Shown here piece after piece: positions 45,225 to 53,089 of a stretch of 64,000 nt of DNA. Under the pieces are notes generated by a model. It did not search any database. It saw nothing but the letters and a program-made list of their open reading frames with translations, and was not told the origin of the DNA. The position numbers were made by a program, and so were the translations under genes. Each line of letters begins with the position of its first letter. Within the stretch, counting starts at the first letter, position 1. Source of the stretch: JACIWG01 sp049969935 (GTDB taxonomy: Archaea > Thermoproteota > Nitrososphaeria > JACIWG01); assembly GCA_049969935.1 (NCBI GenBank), contig JBMFNX010000004.1, forward strand, positions 23,905 through 87,904, given 5' to 3'.

Positions 45225-45749
45225 ATGAAAAAAAGTTTAGAAGAGTACGAGAAAATTGTAATGTTAAAGGATGGTTCAAAGGCCCTAATAAGACCTGTTA
45301 GAGTAGAGGATGCAGAAGATTTACTGAAAATGTTTACAACCCTCTCGCCTGAAACAGTTTATAACAGGTTCTTTAAGCTTAGAAGACCCTTTACTATAGA
45401 AGAAGTTCAGAAGATGACTTCAATAAACTTTGATGAAGAATTCGCTCTAGTAGCCTCCCCTTTACAGGCTTCAGAGTTAAAGATTATTGGAGACGCAAGA
45501 TATTATGTTGAGGACAAGATTAGGGCTGAGGTCGCGATAGTTGTTCAAGACAGGTGGCAGCTTAAGGGACTTGGTACAGCAATGCTCCAGCATTTAATAA
45601 ACATTGGTAGAGAAAATAATATTAGAGAATTCTATATTTACGTTTTAAGCGACAACGCTGTAATGATACATGTCGCTAAAAAGCTTGGATTCAGGCTAAA
45701 GTCTCAGTCCTATGGAATAAGCAGATTCGACCTAACCTTCCAATCATGA
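45225..45749 (+). CDS. Pat-type GNAT protein acetyltransferase (stand-alone domain)
   Basis: 174 aa. DGSKALIRPVRVEDAEDL, SPETVYNRFFKLRRPF and the acetyl-CoA loop VQDRWQLKGLGTAMLQHLI match the GNAT domain that ends Pat/PatZ-type protein lysine acetyltransferases. In bacteria that domain is fused to an ACD-like region; here it is separate but lies right behind the ACD alpha gene. The AMP-forming Acs at 46.5 kb keeps a target-type PKTRSGKILRR site. Regulation of Acs by acetylation is a testable inference. Its stop overlaps the convergent ACD beta stop in TCATGA. Confidence 0.78.
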   Translation: MKKSLEEYEKIVMLKDGSKALIRPVRVEDAEDLLKMFTTLSPETVYNRFFKLRRPFTIEEVQKMTSINFDEEFALVASPLQASELKIIGDARYYVEDKIRAEVAIVVQDRWQLKGLGTAMLQHLINIGRENNIREFYIYVLSDNAVMIHVAKKLGFRLKSQSYGISRFDLTFQS

Positions 45750-46436
45750 CCTAAGAATAATTCTTGCATCAACAATCAGGAATCCTTTTTCGTAAACTAT
45801 TATCGGATTCAAGTCCATCTGGTCAATTTCTTGAACTTCAACACCAATTTTTGAGACTGTAGATATTAGCTCAGCTAAAGAGTTTATGTCAAGAGGCTTT
45901 GAGCCTCTGAAGCCTGCAAGGAGAGGATAACCTTTAATCTTTTTTATCATCTCTAATGCCTCTTCTTTGGTTAATGGAGCCAATCTGAAGACAACATCCT
46001 TCATCAATTCAACGAAAACACCTCCAAGCCCAAACATTACAGTGGGACCGAAGGTTGGATCACGTAACATTCCAACAACTACTTCAACCGATTTTGGAGC
46101 CATCTGCATAACAAGAACACCCACAATTCTAGCATTCGGAACATTACTTTTAACATCATTTAAAAGGAGCCCATACTCTTCCTTCAGCTGCTTATCATTT
46201 GATATGTTAACCTTTACACCTCCAACATCACTCTTGTGAATTATGTCAGGAGAAACTATCTTCAATACAATTGGATACCCTATTTCTTCAGCAGCCTTAA
46301 GAGCATCATCTAATGATGATACCAGCTTATGTTTGCATACAGGTATATTATATGATGATAAAAGTTCGTATGCCTCATGTTCTAGCAGACTCTTTCTACC
46401 CTCAGAGAGAGCCTTAACAATAACATTTTTTGTCAA
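45744..46436 (-). CDS. acdB: ADP-forming acetyl/acyl-CoA synthetase, beta subunit (ATP-grasp)
   Basis: 230 aa. ATP-grasp N-terminal part with EHEAYELLSSYNIPV, IGYPIVLKIVSPDIIHKSDV (containing the conserved Lys/His region) and VGGVKVNI; then MLRDPTFGPTVMFGLGGVFVE and DVVFRLAPL; the end has QEIDQMDLNPIIV. This is the nucleotide-binding subunit partner of the alpha subunit on the other strand. TTG start. A TATA-like CATATAAAATAATATATA is about 30-50 nt upstream. Confidence 0.9.
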   Translation of the reverse strand: MTKNVIVKALSEGRKSLLEHEAYELLSSYNIPVCKHKLVSSLDDALKAAEEIGYPIVLKIVSPDIIHKSDVGGVKVNISNDKQLKEEYGLLLNDVKSNVPNARIVGVLVMQMAPKSVEVVVGMLRDPTFGPTVMFGLGGVFVELMKDVVFRLAPLTKEEALEMIKKIKGYPLLAGFRGSKPLDINSLAELISTVSKIGVEVQEIDQMDLNPIIVYEKGFLIVDARIILRS

Positions 46437-46539
46437 GCAGCTTCCCCAACAGCTCTTACTACAAACTGTATATATTATTTTATATGCTATCTTTTACCCT
46501 GATTTTGTAAGGTTAAAATATTTTTGGAAATAAAATGAA

Positions 46540-48432
46540 CTATACTTGTTCTTCTAGCCCATATGATGCTTTACCGAGTTCACGATCTCTCAGAAACCTC
46601 CTCAATATTTTACCACTTCTAGTTTTAGGAAGCGATGTTAAAGCTTCAATTTCCGATGGTACAGCTATTAAGCCAACATCTTCTACAACCCTTCTCTTAA
46701 TCTCTTCAACCAGGATATCGTCTAGAACCCATCCTTCCCTTAAAACTACGAAAACTTTGATAACATCACTGCCTGAAGGTGAAGGCTTACCTATAGCAGC
46801 GGCATCAAGGACAGCCGGATGAGATAATACTGCTCTTTCAATTTCAGCAGTGCCTATTCTATAGCCGGAAACTTTTATGACATCATCAGAGCGACCCTTA
46901 ATCCAAAAATAGCCATCACCGTCCACAGACGCAATATCTCCTGTAACATACCATCCTTCAACAAGATCCCAATAGTCAATATATTTTCTAGGATCCTGAT
47001 AGACAGTATCCATCATTCCAGGCCATGGACCATGTATGGCCAGCATACCCCTTTCATTTTCCTTTAAAATTTCCCCAGTTGGAGATATTACGGCAGCCCT
47101 TATTGTCGGAAATGGTTTCCCCGCCGAACCAGGTTTAAGCGGCAAAGAGGGAAAGCCTGAAATCAGTATTATACCCGTTTCAGTCTGCCACCATGTGTCT
47201 AAAACGGGACACTTTTTATGGCCAACCCTTTCGTAAAACCATTTCCATGTTAATGGGTCAATAGGTTCTCCAACTGTAGCTAACAGTCTCAGTGATTCTA
47301 GAGAATAGTTTTCAAGCTCCTTTTCTGCTGGCATAAAACTTCGTACATTTGATGGAATTGTATAAAATATTGAAATCCTGTACTCGTCTATAAGCTTAGC
47401 CCATCTCGTTGGAAACGGGTACTTGAGGTCGCCTTCATAAACAAATATTGTGGCACCACATAAAAGGGGACCGTACACAACGTAGGTGTGGCCTGTAATC
47501 CATCCAGGTGAGGCAGTGCACCAGTACACGTCTTCATCTTTTACGTCCAAAACAAGTTTTGTGGTAGTGTAGGCGCCAACCATGTACCCGCCATGAGAAT
47601 GTATAATGCCCTTAGGCTTTCCTGCTGTGCCAGAAGTATATATTATGAACAGGGGATCACTTGAGTCCATTACCTCACATTCTGAAACATCAGGTGCACT
47701 TTCAACTACATCTTCCCAGTAAATGAACTTAGGAGATTCTTTGGATGGAGCTTTAGGTTCAGGAATTATTGGAAGATTCACTCTCCTTTTTATGAGAACA
47801 TATTTTAGAGAAGGGCACTGTAGAGCGTATGGTACTATTCCAGAGACTGGAGTAAGTGTGCCAGCATAGTATGCTGCATTAGAGACGATTAGAATCTTCG
47901 ATGATGTCTCTATAAGCCGCTCTCTTAAAACCCTGCCACCATAGCCGTAATATACTACATTGTGTACTGCACCAATCTTTGCACAGGCTAACATTGAGAT
48001 TACAAGCTCAGGCAATATTGGCATGTATATTGTTACAAAATCACCCTTACGTACACCAAGCTTTTTAAGAGCATTAGAAAGTTTGTTAACTTCCCTATAA
48101 AGCTGCCCGTAGGTTAAAATCTGTTTATCACCAGGTTCACCTTCCCAGTAGACGGCAACCTTATTCCTCCTCCAAGAAGAAGCATGCCTGTCAAGAGCAT
48201 TATGTGCAATATTACATTTTCCATTAACAAACCATCTGGCATAAGGATACTTCCATTCTAGAACATGGTCCCAAGGCTTAAACCAATCAAGTTCTCTTGC
48301 AGCCTGAGACCAGAAACCTTCAGAGTCTTCAAGAGAACGTTCATATAGTTTACTATAGTCTTTTAAGTAAGCCTTTTCTAAAACCTCCTGACTTGGATAA
48401 TATACTTCCTGTTCCTGTGGCATATCCTCCAT
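46540..48432 (-). CDS. acs: AMP-forming acetyl-CoA synthetase (Acs/propionyl-type)
   Basis: 630 aa. N-terminal ACAS_N region (SRxEDSEGFWSQAARELDW-like), ATP-binding loop IYTSGTAGKPKGIIHSHGGY, DTWWQTETG, YVTGDIASVDGDGYFWIKGR, SDDVIKVSGYRIGTAEIE and the catalytic Lys in LPKTRSGKILRRFLRD, which is also the usual acetylation target. Converts acetate or a similar short acid to acyl-CoA. Together with ACD in the same neighbourhood the cell can run both the assimilating and the energy-conserving reaction. Confidence 0.93.
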   Translation of the reverse strand: MEDMPQEQEVYYPSQEVLEKAYLKDYSKLYERSLEDSEGFWSQAARELDWFKPWDHVLEWKYPYARWFVNGKCNIAHNALDRHASSWRRNKVAVYWEGEPGDKQILTYGQLYREVNKLSNALKKLGVRKGDFVTIYMPILPELVISMLACAKIGAVHNVVYYGYGGRVLRERLIETSSKILIVSNAAYYAGTLTPVSGIVPYALQCPSLKYVLIKRRVNLPIIPEPKAPSKESPKFIYWEDVVESAPDVSECEVMDSSDPLFIIYTSGTAGKPKGIIHSHGGYMVGAYTTTKLVLDVKDEDVYWCTASPGWITGHTYVVYGPLLCGATIFVYEGDLKYPFPTRWAKLIDEYRISIFYTIPSNVRSFMPAEKELENYSLESLRLLATVGEPIDPLTWKWFYERVGHKKCPVLDTWWQTETGIILISGFPSLPLKPGSAGKPFPTIRAAVISPTGEILKENERGMLAIHGPWPGMMDTVYQDPRKYIDYWDLVEGWYVTGDIASVDGDGYFWIKGRSDDVIKVSGYRIGTAEIERAVLSHPAVLDAAAIGKPSPSGSDVIKVFVVLREGWVLDDILVEEIKRRVVEDVGLIAVPSEIEALTSLPKTRSGKILRRFLRDRELGKASYGLEEQV

Positions 48433-48472
48433 ACAGTTATACTATGGTCTTAAATAAATCAATTTATAAAAG

Positions 48473-48482
48473 TGGGCGCCCA
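48473..48482 (-). promoter_or_regulatory. Palindrome next to the acs TATA box
   Basis: TGGGCGCCCA is a perfect 10-bp palindrome lying directly upstream (in the minus-strand sense) of TTTTATAAATTG, the probable acs TATA box at about 48460-48471, 28-39 nt before the ATG at 48432. It occupies the BRE position, where a bound regulator could block TFB. Confidence 0.35.
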
Positions 48483-48560
48483 GAAAACCTAGAGCTGAAG
48501 CTCTGGAATGAATGGGCAAAAGATTTGAATATGAAGCTTTCAAAGAAGGTTCAGCCTTAA

Positions 48561-48789
48561 ATCGGATGTTCCGAGCCCGAAAAAGGTGGCATAGCAAGAT
48601 ACCATACACAGTTTATGCGTTAACGGGATGCATGGGATGGGGGCTGTGACACCCCTAAACCAGCAGATGCGACTGAAGATGTAAAGCCCAAGGCGAACAC
48701 TGAAACATCATGGCATAATGCCATGCTTCCAGCAAAACGGGCTTGTGAAGGGATGAAGCCTAAAAGAAAGGAAAAGCTGGAAGCTTAAG
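48561..48789 (+). pseudogene. Relic of an IS200/IS605-family TnpB C-terminal coding end
   Basis: In the frame ending at TAA 48787-48789 the sequence reads through WDGGCDTPKPADATED, then KPKANTETSWHNAMLPAKRA and CEGMKPKRKEKLEA. Proline-rich tails of this kind follow the zinc ribbon of archaeal TnpB. An in-frame TAA at 48621 and another at 48558 break it upstream, and no RuvC or zinc-ribbon part is left. The segment is GC-richer than its surroundings, as expected of recent DNA or of structured RNA. This gap (48433-48876) otherwise holds the acs promoter and the next promoter. Confidence 0.42.
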
Positions 48790-48812
48790 CCGTGGAGAGG
48801 ACGTCACGTAAG
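48700..48812 (+). ncRNA. Candidate structured RNA (possible omega-RNA remnant of the tnpB relic)
   Basis: The segment contains three hairpins in a row: CATGGCA-TAA-TGCCATG at 48709-48725, GGCTT...AAGCC at 48740-48760, and AAGCT-GGA-AGCTT at 48774-48786, followed by CCGTGGAGAGGACGTCACG. Overlap of the last coding bases of tnpB with a structured guide RNA is the known arrangement of IS200/IS605 elements. The relic lacks the transposase, so this could also be an unrelated non-coding RNA. No guide target can be assigned. Confidence 0.35.
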
Positions 48813-48823
48813 CACATCCAATT

Positions 48824-48839
48824 GCTTTAAATATAAAGC
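48824..48839 (+). promoter_or_regulatory. TATA-centred inverted repeat before the aldo/keto reductase
   Basis: GCTTTA-AATA-TAAAGC is a perfect inverted repeat. Its centre is about 45 nt before ATG 48877, leaving a leader of about 19 nt; a second TATA-like ATTTTATAAG follows at 48843-48852. Third-party control of this gene through the repeat is possible. Confidence 0.35.
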
Positions 48840-48876
48840 CAAAATTTTATAAGAAAATATGGCAAAGTAATGTTGT

Positions 48877-49689
48877 ATGGAAAAATTTAGAATTGGAAAA
48901 TATGAGGAAGTTGATGTACTAGGATATGGTACATGGCTTATCGGTGGAGACAGTAGTCCAGACTATTCTAGAGACGAATATTATGTTAAGGTTTTGACAA
49001 CAGCCTTCGAGCTTGGCTACAGGCTTATAGACACAGCAGAATATTATGGGGGAGGACACACTGAGGAGCTGGTGGGAAAAGCTTTAAAGAAATTTAAAAG
49101 AGAAGAATTTTTTATAATCTCAAAAGTCTGGCCAACACATTTACACTATGATGATGTTCTCAAGGCTGCTGAAAACAGTTTGAGAAGATTGGAGCTAAAA
49201 CACATTGACCTATACCTTATACACTGGCCTAACCCGAATGTTCCAATAGAAGAAACTGTTTCAGCACTAGAGAGGCTCGTTGAAGAGGGTAAGGTTAGAT
49301 ATATTGGTGTAAGCAACTTTTCTGTTCAACAGCTTAAAGAGGCTATAGAGGCTACAAGAAAACATGATATTGTAGCAAACGAAGTTAAGTATAGTGTTTG
49401 GGACAGGAGGGTTGAGAATGAACTATTACCCTTTGCAGAACAGAATAATGTTAGAATAATAGCTTATACTCCACTTGAGAGGGGAAAGAGTGTTAAGGGA
49501 ACAATTTTAGATGAAATGGCTAAAAGGTATGGTAAGACAGTTAATCAGATAGCTTTAAACTATCTGATTTCAATGAAGGCAATACCTATTCCGAAGGCTG
49601 AGAAGAGGGAGCATATGATAGAGAACCTTGGAGCGGTTGGATGGAGAATTGGAGAAGAAGACTTGAATATGATAAGGAGAAGTTTGTGA
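48877..49689 (+). CDS. Aldo/keto reductase
   Basis: 270 aa (beta/alpha)8 NADPH-dependent oxidoreductase. Tetrad residues: D52 in LIDTAEYYGGG with Tyr56/57, Lys83 in IISKVWPTHLH, and His in that same block. LIHWPNPNVPIEETV and YIGVSNFSVQQL are typical; the C-terminal cofactor motif is IPIPKAEKREHMIENL. Probably reduces carbonyl compounds. A neighbouring AOR acts on aldehydes, so both may share a substrate pool. ATG 48877. Confidence 0.9.
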   Translation: MEKFRIGKYEEVDVLGYGTWLIGGDSSPDYSRDEYYVKVLTTAFELGYRLIDTAEYYGGGHTEELVGKALKKFKREEFFIISKVWPTHLHYDDVLKAAENSLRRLELKHIDLYLIHWPNPNVPIEETVSALERLVEEGKVRYIGVSNFSVQQLKEAIEATRKHDIVANEVKYSVWDRRVENELLPFAEQNNVRIIAYTPLERGKSVKGTILDEMAKRYGKTVNQIALNYLISMKAIPIPKAEKREHMIENLGAVGWRIGEEDLNMIRRSL

Positions 49690-49708
49690 ACATAGGGGAC
49701 AGTCTGGT

Positions 49709-49921
49709 TTGGGTCTTGCTACAACATTTTTCATCTTATTTGCTCTAATAATATTGTTGTTTTCAGTTAGAGTTAGAAGGGTTACTTTAGCAATAGCCTT
49801 AATATTCTTATGCCTTCTAGCTGGATTAGTTTTTAAAACAATTTCAGGGCTTGCTGAAATTTTCACTATATTAGTTGTTTTGGCAATATTTTTACTGTAT
49901 ATGCTTTTTAGAAAAAAATAG
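49709..49921 (+). CDS. Small two- to three-helix membrane protein, unknown function
   Basis: 70 aa from TTG 49709. Helices at about residues 4-19, 27-44 and 48-66, separated by VRVRRV and ending in a basic FRKK. Family not recognised. It begins 19 nt after the aldo/keto reductase stop and faces the AOR gene. Short hydrophobic frames can arise by chance, so the call is cautious. Confidence 0.45.
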   Translation: MGLATTFFILFALIILLFSVRVRRVTLAIALIFLCLLAGLVFKTISGLAEIFTILVVLAIFLLYMLFRKK

Positions 49922-49941
49922 TAAGAAGGGATTGTGAAGAT

Positions 49942-51810
49942 TTAGAGACCCAGTTTCTTCTTTAATATAATATCAACATTTGAGAGGCCAAGTTTCTTTA
50001 GTGTTTCGCTTTTTGGTACACCTTTTTCGTCCCAGCCTACAGTCTTATAGTATTCTTTATTCATTTTTTCTACGTCCTCCGGTTTCGGTGCTTTGCCTTT
50101 GCATGGTCCCGTTGGCAGTGGTTCATAGAAGCGTGGTGGGTTGATGTCTGTTCCAAACCATTTTGCATCTGGACCGCCTATTAATAGTGCTGCCCTCTGT
50201 ATAGCTATTATTCTCATAGCAATCTCATTATACCATTCATCAAATGATATGTTGAATCCTGTTACAGCATTCAGGAAGTCTATCTGGAACTGTGGTGTTA
50301 CAGAGAAGCTGTTAAACATACAGTATACGCCTGAATCCATTAGCATTGTTGTGTGCTCGCTGCTTGGATGTGTTATAGGCAGGTAGGCTACGGAAGTGTG
50401 GTCTCCGCCTTGGGCTCCGCATGTGTAGGAATGTAGTTGTGGATAGTCTAGTCCGCTTCTTATACCGTGTGCGCCAATACCTATGCCTTTTGCTTGGACA
50501 GCATATTGTAGCAGGTCCTTGCCCTTCATTTTTCCAAGCTTTATTGCCGCACGATATGTGCCTTCAGCAAGTATGTCGCCTAAACCTTTCCTGTATGCGA
50601 TCATTTCAGCAACTTTAGCAAAAGCTTTAGCGTCACCCCACTTAAGCTCTACACCAAGTTCCTCTTTCGTGATTATTCCCCTTTGATAGAGTTCTGCCGT
50701 AAAACCTAGTATGTTTCCAACCTGTATGCCACAGAATCCCAGGTCCTCTATTAGTGAGTTTAGGTAAACGTTTGCTTCTGGTGTGAATACTGCAAGGTTT
50801 GTGCCCATGTATGCTTGTGTTTCATAGTCTGGGTTGTCTGTTATTGCACCCTTGAATTCCCCGCACCTTACTACAGAAAGTTTTTCGCATGCTGTTGGAC
50901 AGCCGAAGTCAGCCCAGTACCTTTTAACCCATACTCTGCTCTCGAACTGGTCTACTGCAAAGGATTTTTCGTCATGCCATTCCTCCTGCCAGTTTTTGAC
51001 GGGCTCAGAACTTTGAACGTTACCAACATAGTAGCCTAGATATCCTGTACCCCATCTCCTCCAAACGTCATTTGCTATAGATGCCTTTCTAACCTGATCA
51101 AGAAGCTCAAGCATTTTAGCTTGATCGTATACTTCTGGCAGTGGACCCGTACCTTCTGCTAAAACTGCTTTGAGGTTCTTTGAACCCATTACCGCACCAT
51201 ATCCACCGTATCCTGCTCCATGAGCCCACTTTGCTTGAACGCCTGCAACACGGCACTTGTTTTCTCCCGCTGGGCCGATGTAGACCATTGCTGGTTCACG
51301 CCATATTCTTTCCCTATATTTTTTGTTGAATTCTTCTCTTACTTCTTTTGATAGTGTTAGTAGTGTTTGTTTACCGTCTTTTCCCCAAACATGTGTTGCA
51401 TCCCTTATTTCTATTGTAGAATCCTTTACCAGTATGTATGATGGTTTCTTTGCTTTACCAGTTATTATGAGCCCATCCCATCCTGCACATTTTAGTTCTA
51501 CAGCGAATTCTCCGGCTACAGTGCTTCCTGTTATACCATTACTTTGTGGAGACTTTCCAGAAATACATAGTCTTCCTCCTGGATAGAAGCCTGTCATTGG
51601 GCCGCTTAGGAGTAGTAGGATGTTTTCTGGACCCAGTGGGTCAATTTGATCCCACTTTTCTCCAAGCCTGTCCCAGAGTATTTTTGCAGCAAGACCTCTT
51701 CCACCAATATAGCTTCTCAAAGTCGCTTCATCAAATCTGACCTCCTTAACTTTTTCTTCCGTCAAGTTTATTTCAGCAAACTTTCCAGCATAACCTCTCA
51801 TCCATTTCAC
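49942..51810 (-). CDS. aor: Aldehyde:ferredoxin oxidoreductase (tungsten enzyme)
   Basis: 622 aa. Pterin-binding N-terminal domain with YIGGRGLAAKILWDRLG, PLGPENILLLLSGPMTGF, AGEFAVELKCAGWDGLIITG and GYGGYGAVMGSKNLKAV. The 4Fe-4S ligand region reads WADFGCPTACEKLS: C304 and C308 are present, while the first position of the usual C-x2-C-x3-C is Asp301; the fourth Cys is C497 (DSGVYCMFNSF). Oxidises aldehydes to acids, passing electrons to ferredoxin. Overlaps the upstream Fe-S gene by 4 nt, so the pair makes one complex. Confidence 0.93.
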   Translation of the reverse strand: MKWMRGYAGKFAEINLTEEKVKEVRFDEATLRSYIGGRGLAAKILWDRLGEKWDQIDPLGPENILLLLSGPMTGFYPGGRLCISGKSPQSNGITGSTVAGEFAVELKCAGWDGLIITGKAKKPSYILVKDSTIEIRDATHVWGKDGKQTLLTLSKEVREEFNKKYRERIWREPAMVYIGPAGENKCRVAGVQAKWAHGAGYGGYGAVMGSKNLKAVLAEGTGPLPEVYDQAKMLELLDQVRKASIANDVWRRWGTGYLGYYVGNVQSSEPVKNWQEEWHDEKSFAVDQFESRVWVKRYWADFGCPTACEKLSVVRCGEFKGAITDNPDYETQAYMGTNLAVFTPEANVYLNSLIEDLGFCGIQVGNILGFTAELYQRGIITKEELGVELKWGDAKAFAKVAEMIAYRKGLGDILAEGTYRAAIKLGKMKGKDLLQYAVQAKGIGIGAHGIRSGLDYPQLHSYTCGAQGGDHTSVAYLPITHPSSEHTTMLMDSGVYCMFNSFSVTPQFQIDFLNAVTGFNISFDEWYNEIAMRIIAIQRAALLIGGPDAKWFGTDINPPRFYEPLPTGPCKGKAPKPEDVEKMNKEYYKTVGWDEKGVPKSETLKKLGLSNVDIILKKKLGL

Positions 51811-52343
51811 ACCTCCATCTTTTCACCAAAAACTAGTTCAGTTAAACCTTCAGCAATAGCCTTCGGATCTCTCGCATACACCCTATAGTTTAGTGCTTCA
51901 CCCTGCCCCTTATCGTATTTTACAACATTTAGGCAATCGAATCCAGCCTCCCTACATACTTTAACACATTGTGGGTCTCCATTACATAGGTCACATATTG
52001 TCGCCTTATTGTCCTTAGGGTGCAGAAATGGTACATGTCCTGGGCAAGCGCGTATACAGTTACCGCATGAAATACACTTTTCCCTGTCAACTATTATTGC
52101 ACCAGTCTTTTCGTCTACAGATAAAGCTTTAGGCTTTGTTGGACATGCTTCAACACATGGGTGGTCATGGCATTGTGCGCAGAGGTGTGGAAACTCTATA
52201 CCTGGAGCGAGCATGAAAACTCTAATCCTAGAAGCGTCAGGCCAAATCCTGCCCTCATGTGAAAGAGAGCATGCGATTTCGCACATTCGGCAGCCACTGC
52301 ACCTTAAAAAGTCTCTTGTAATCCAAACATATTTTGTTGACAT
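51807..52343 (-). CDS. 4Fe-4S electron-transfer subunit of the AOR
   Basis: 178 aa ferredoxin-like polypeptide. Cysteine sets: CSGCRMCEIAC at 15-25, CAQCHDHPCVEACP, CISCGNCIRACPGHVP and CDLCNGDPQCVKVC, enough for four 4Fe-4S clusters as in the DmsB/HycB family. Likely moves electrons from AOR to another carrier. Start codon ATG 52343 with a TATA-like sequence upstream. Coupled to aor by a 4-nt overlap. Confidence 0.92.
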   Translation of the reverse strand: MSTKYVWITRDFLRCSGCRMCEIACSLSHEGRIWPDASRIRVFMLAPGIEFPHLCAQCHDHPCVEACPTKPKALSVDEKTGAIIVDREKCISCGNCIRACPGHVPFLHPKDNKATICDLCNGDPQCVKVCREAGFDCLNVVKYDKGQGEALNYRVYARDPKAIAEGLTELVFGEKMEV

Positions 52344-52399
52344 AAATTAAGATAATGATATTTGGGTTAATAAATATTTCTCAAAAAATTGTTCTAAAG

Positions 52400-52681
52400 T
52401 TAGTATATTATATCAAAGGAGCCATAATTTCCACTATACTCACACCATTCCACTTTAACATCTTCAACTATAGCATGTGGTGGGCCGACTTTGCACCATT
52501 CAATAAGCTTTTTTAAAGCTTCTTCTTCACCTTCAGCAAATATTTCTACTCTTCCATCAGCTAAGTTTCTAACCCAACCCCTAAGACCTAGGGCTCTAGC
52601 CCTATTTCTTGTATAGGCTCTAAAGAATACACCTTGAACTAAGCCTGAAACATATATTTTAGCAGCTGTAAGCCTTCCCAT
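52400..52681 (-). CDS. acyP: Acylphosphatase
   Basis: 93 aa. AKIYVSGLVQGVFFRAYTRN carries the catalytic Arg, and GLRGWVRNLADGRVEIFAEG the catalytic Asn; normal family length. Hydrolyses acyl-phosphates such as acetyl phosphate or carbamoyl phosphate. Stand-alone gene between the Fe-S subunit and the uS10 gene. Confidence 0.94.
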   Translation of the reverse strand: MGRLTAAKIYVSGLVQGVFFRAYTRNRARALGLRGWVRNLADGRVEIFAEGEEEALKKLIEWCKVGPPHAIVEDVKVEWCEYSGNYGSFDIIY

Positions 52682-52743
52682 AACCTAATATATTTTTAAT
52701 AATATCTAAAAAAATTTTTTGTTGAATAAAAAATTTTTGGGGA

Positions 52744-53052
52744 TTATGTTAAGGAAACCCTTAACTGTACCTCTTCAGGCATCTTTAGTCTCATAAACTG
52801 CCTTAATGTTCTTTCATCCTGGTCTATTTCAACATATCTTCTGTGAATTCTTAGTTCCCACTTGTCGAAAGTGTGTGTTCCTTCACCGCACGGCGATTTC
52901 CTTGTAACAACCTTCCTCTTCTTTGTAGGTAATGGTACTGGACCCCTCATTTTTACTCCAGTCTTTTCAGTAATTGCCTTTATCTGGTTACATACGTCCT
53001 CCAGCAGTTTTACGTTCGTGCTCGTTAATATTATTTTGGCCTTCTTTGTCAA
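52744..53052 (-). CDS. rps10: Ribosomal protein uS10
   Basis: 102 aa, TTG start. AKIILTSTNVKLLEDVCNQI, KTGVKMRGPVPLPTKKRK, SPCGEGTHTFDKWELRIHRR and VEIDQDERTLRQFMRL are typical archaeal uS10. It is the last gene of the rpo/ribosomal block; a 6-bp-stem hairpin and GGTG site lie in the 37-nt space after the EF-1 alpha gene. Confidence 0.97.
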   Translation of the reverse strand: MTKKAKIILTSTNVKLLEDVCNQIKAITEKTGVKMRGPVPLPTKKRKVVTRKSPCGEGTHTFDKWELRIHRRYVEIDQDERTLRQFMRLKMPEEVQLRVSLT

Positions 53053-53068
53053 TTTTGTTGCACCATGT

Positions 53069-53085
53069 TAGGGCTTAGTGCCCTA
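53069..53085 (-). terminator. Hairpin between the EF-1 alpha and uS10 genes
   Basis: TAGGGC-TTAGT-GCCCTA forms a 6-bp stem with a 5-nt loop in the 37-nt intergenic space. Archaeal terminators are usually T tracts, so this may instead be an RNA processing or attenuation element affecting uS10 translation. Confidence 0.35.
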
Positions 53086-53089
53086 CCTT

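Noticed and set aside
43768..45749. A frameshifted single Pat gene (ACD-like plus GNAT)
   Set aside because: The alpha subunit has a proper end, an intact phospho-His loop and an 8-nt gap before a good ATG, so two genes are more likely than one broken gene.
48297..48560. An 87-codon plus-strand frame overlapping the acs start
   Set aside because: Most of it is antisense to acs. Only the part after 48460 is intergenic, and it shows no recognisable motif before the stop at 48558.
48561..48812. RNase P RNA or SRP RNA
   Set aside because: I looked for the conserved RNase P core blocks and the SRP GGAA/GNAR loop region and did not find them; the protein-like frame favours a tnpB relic.
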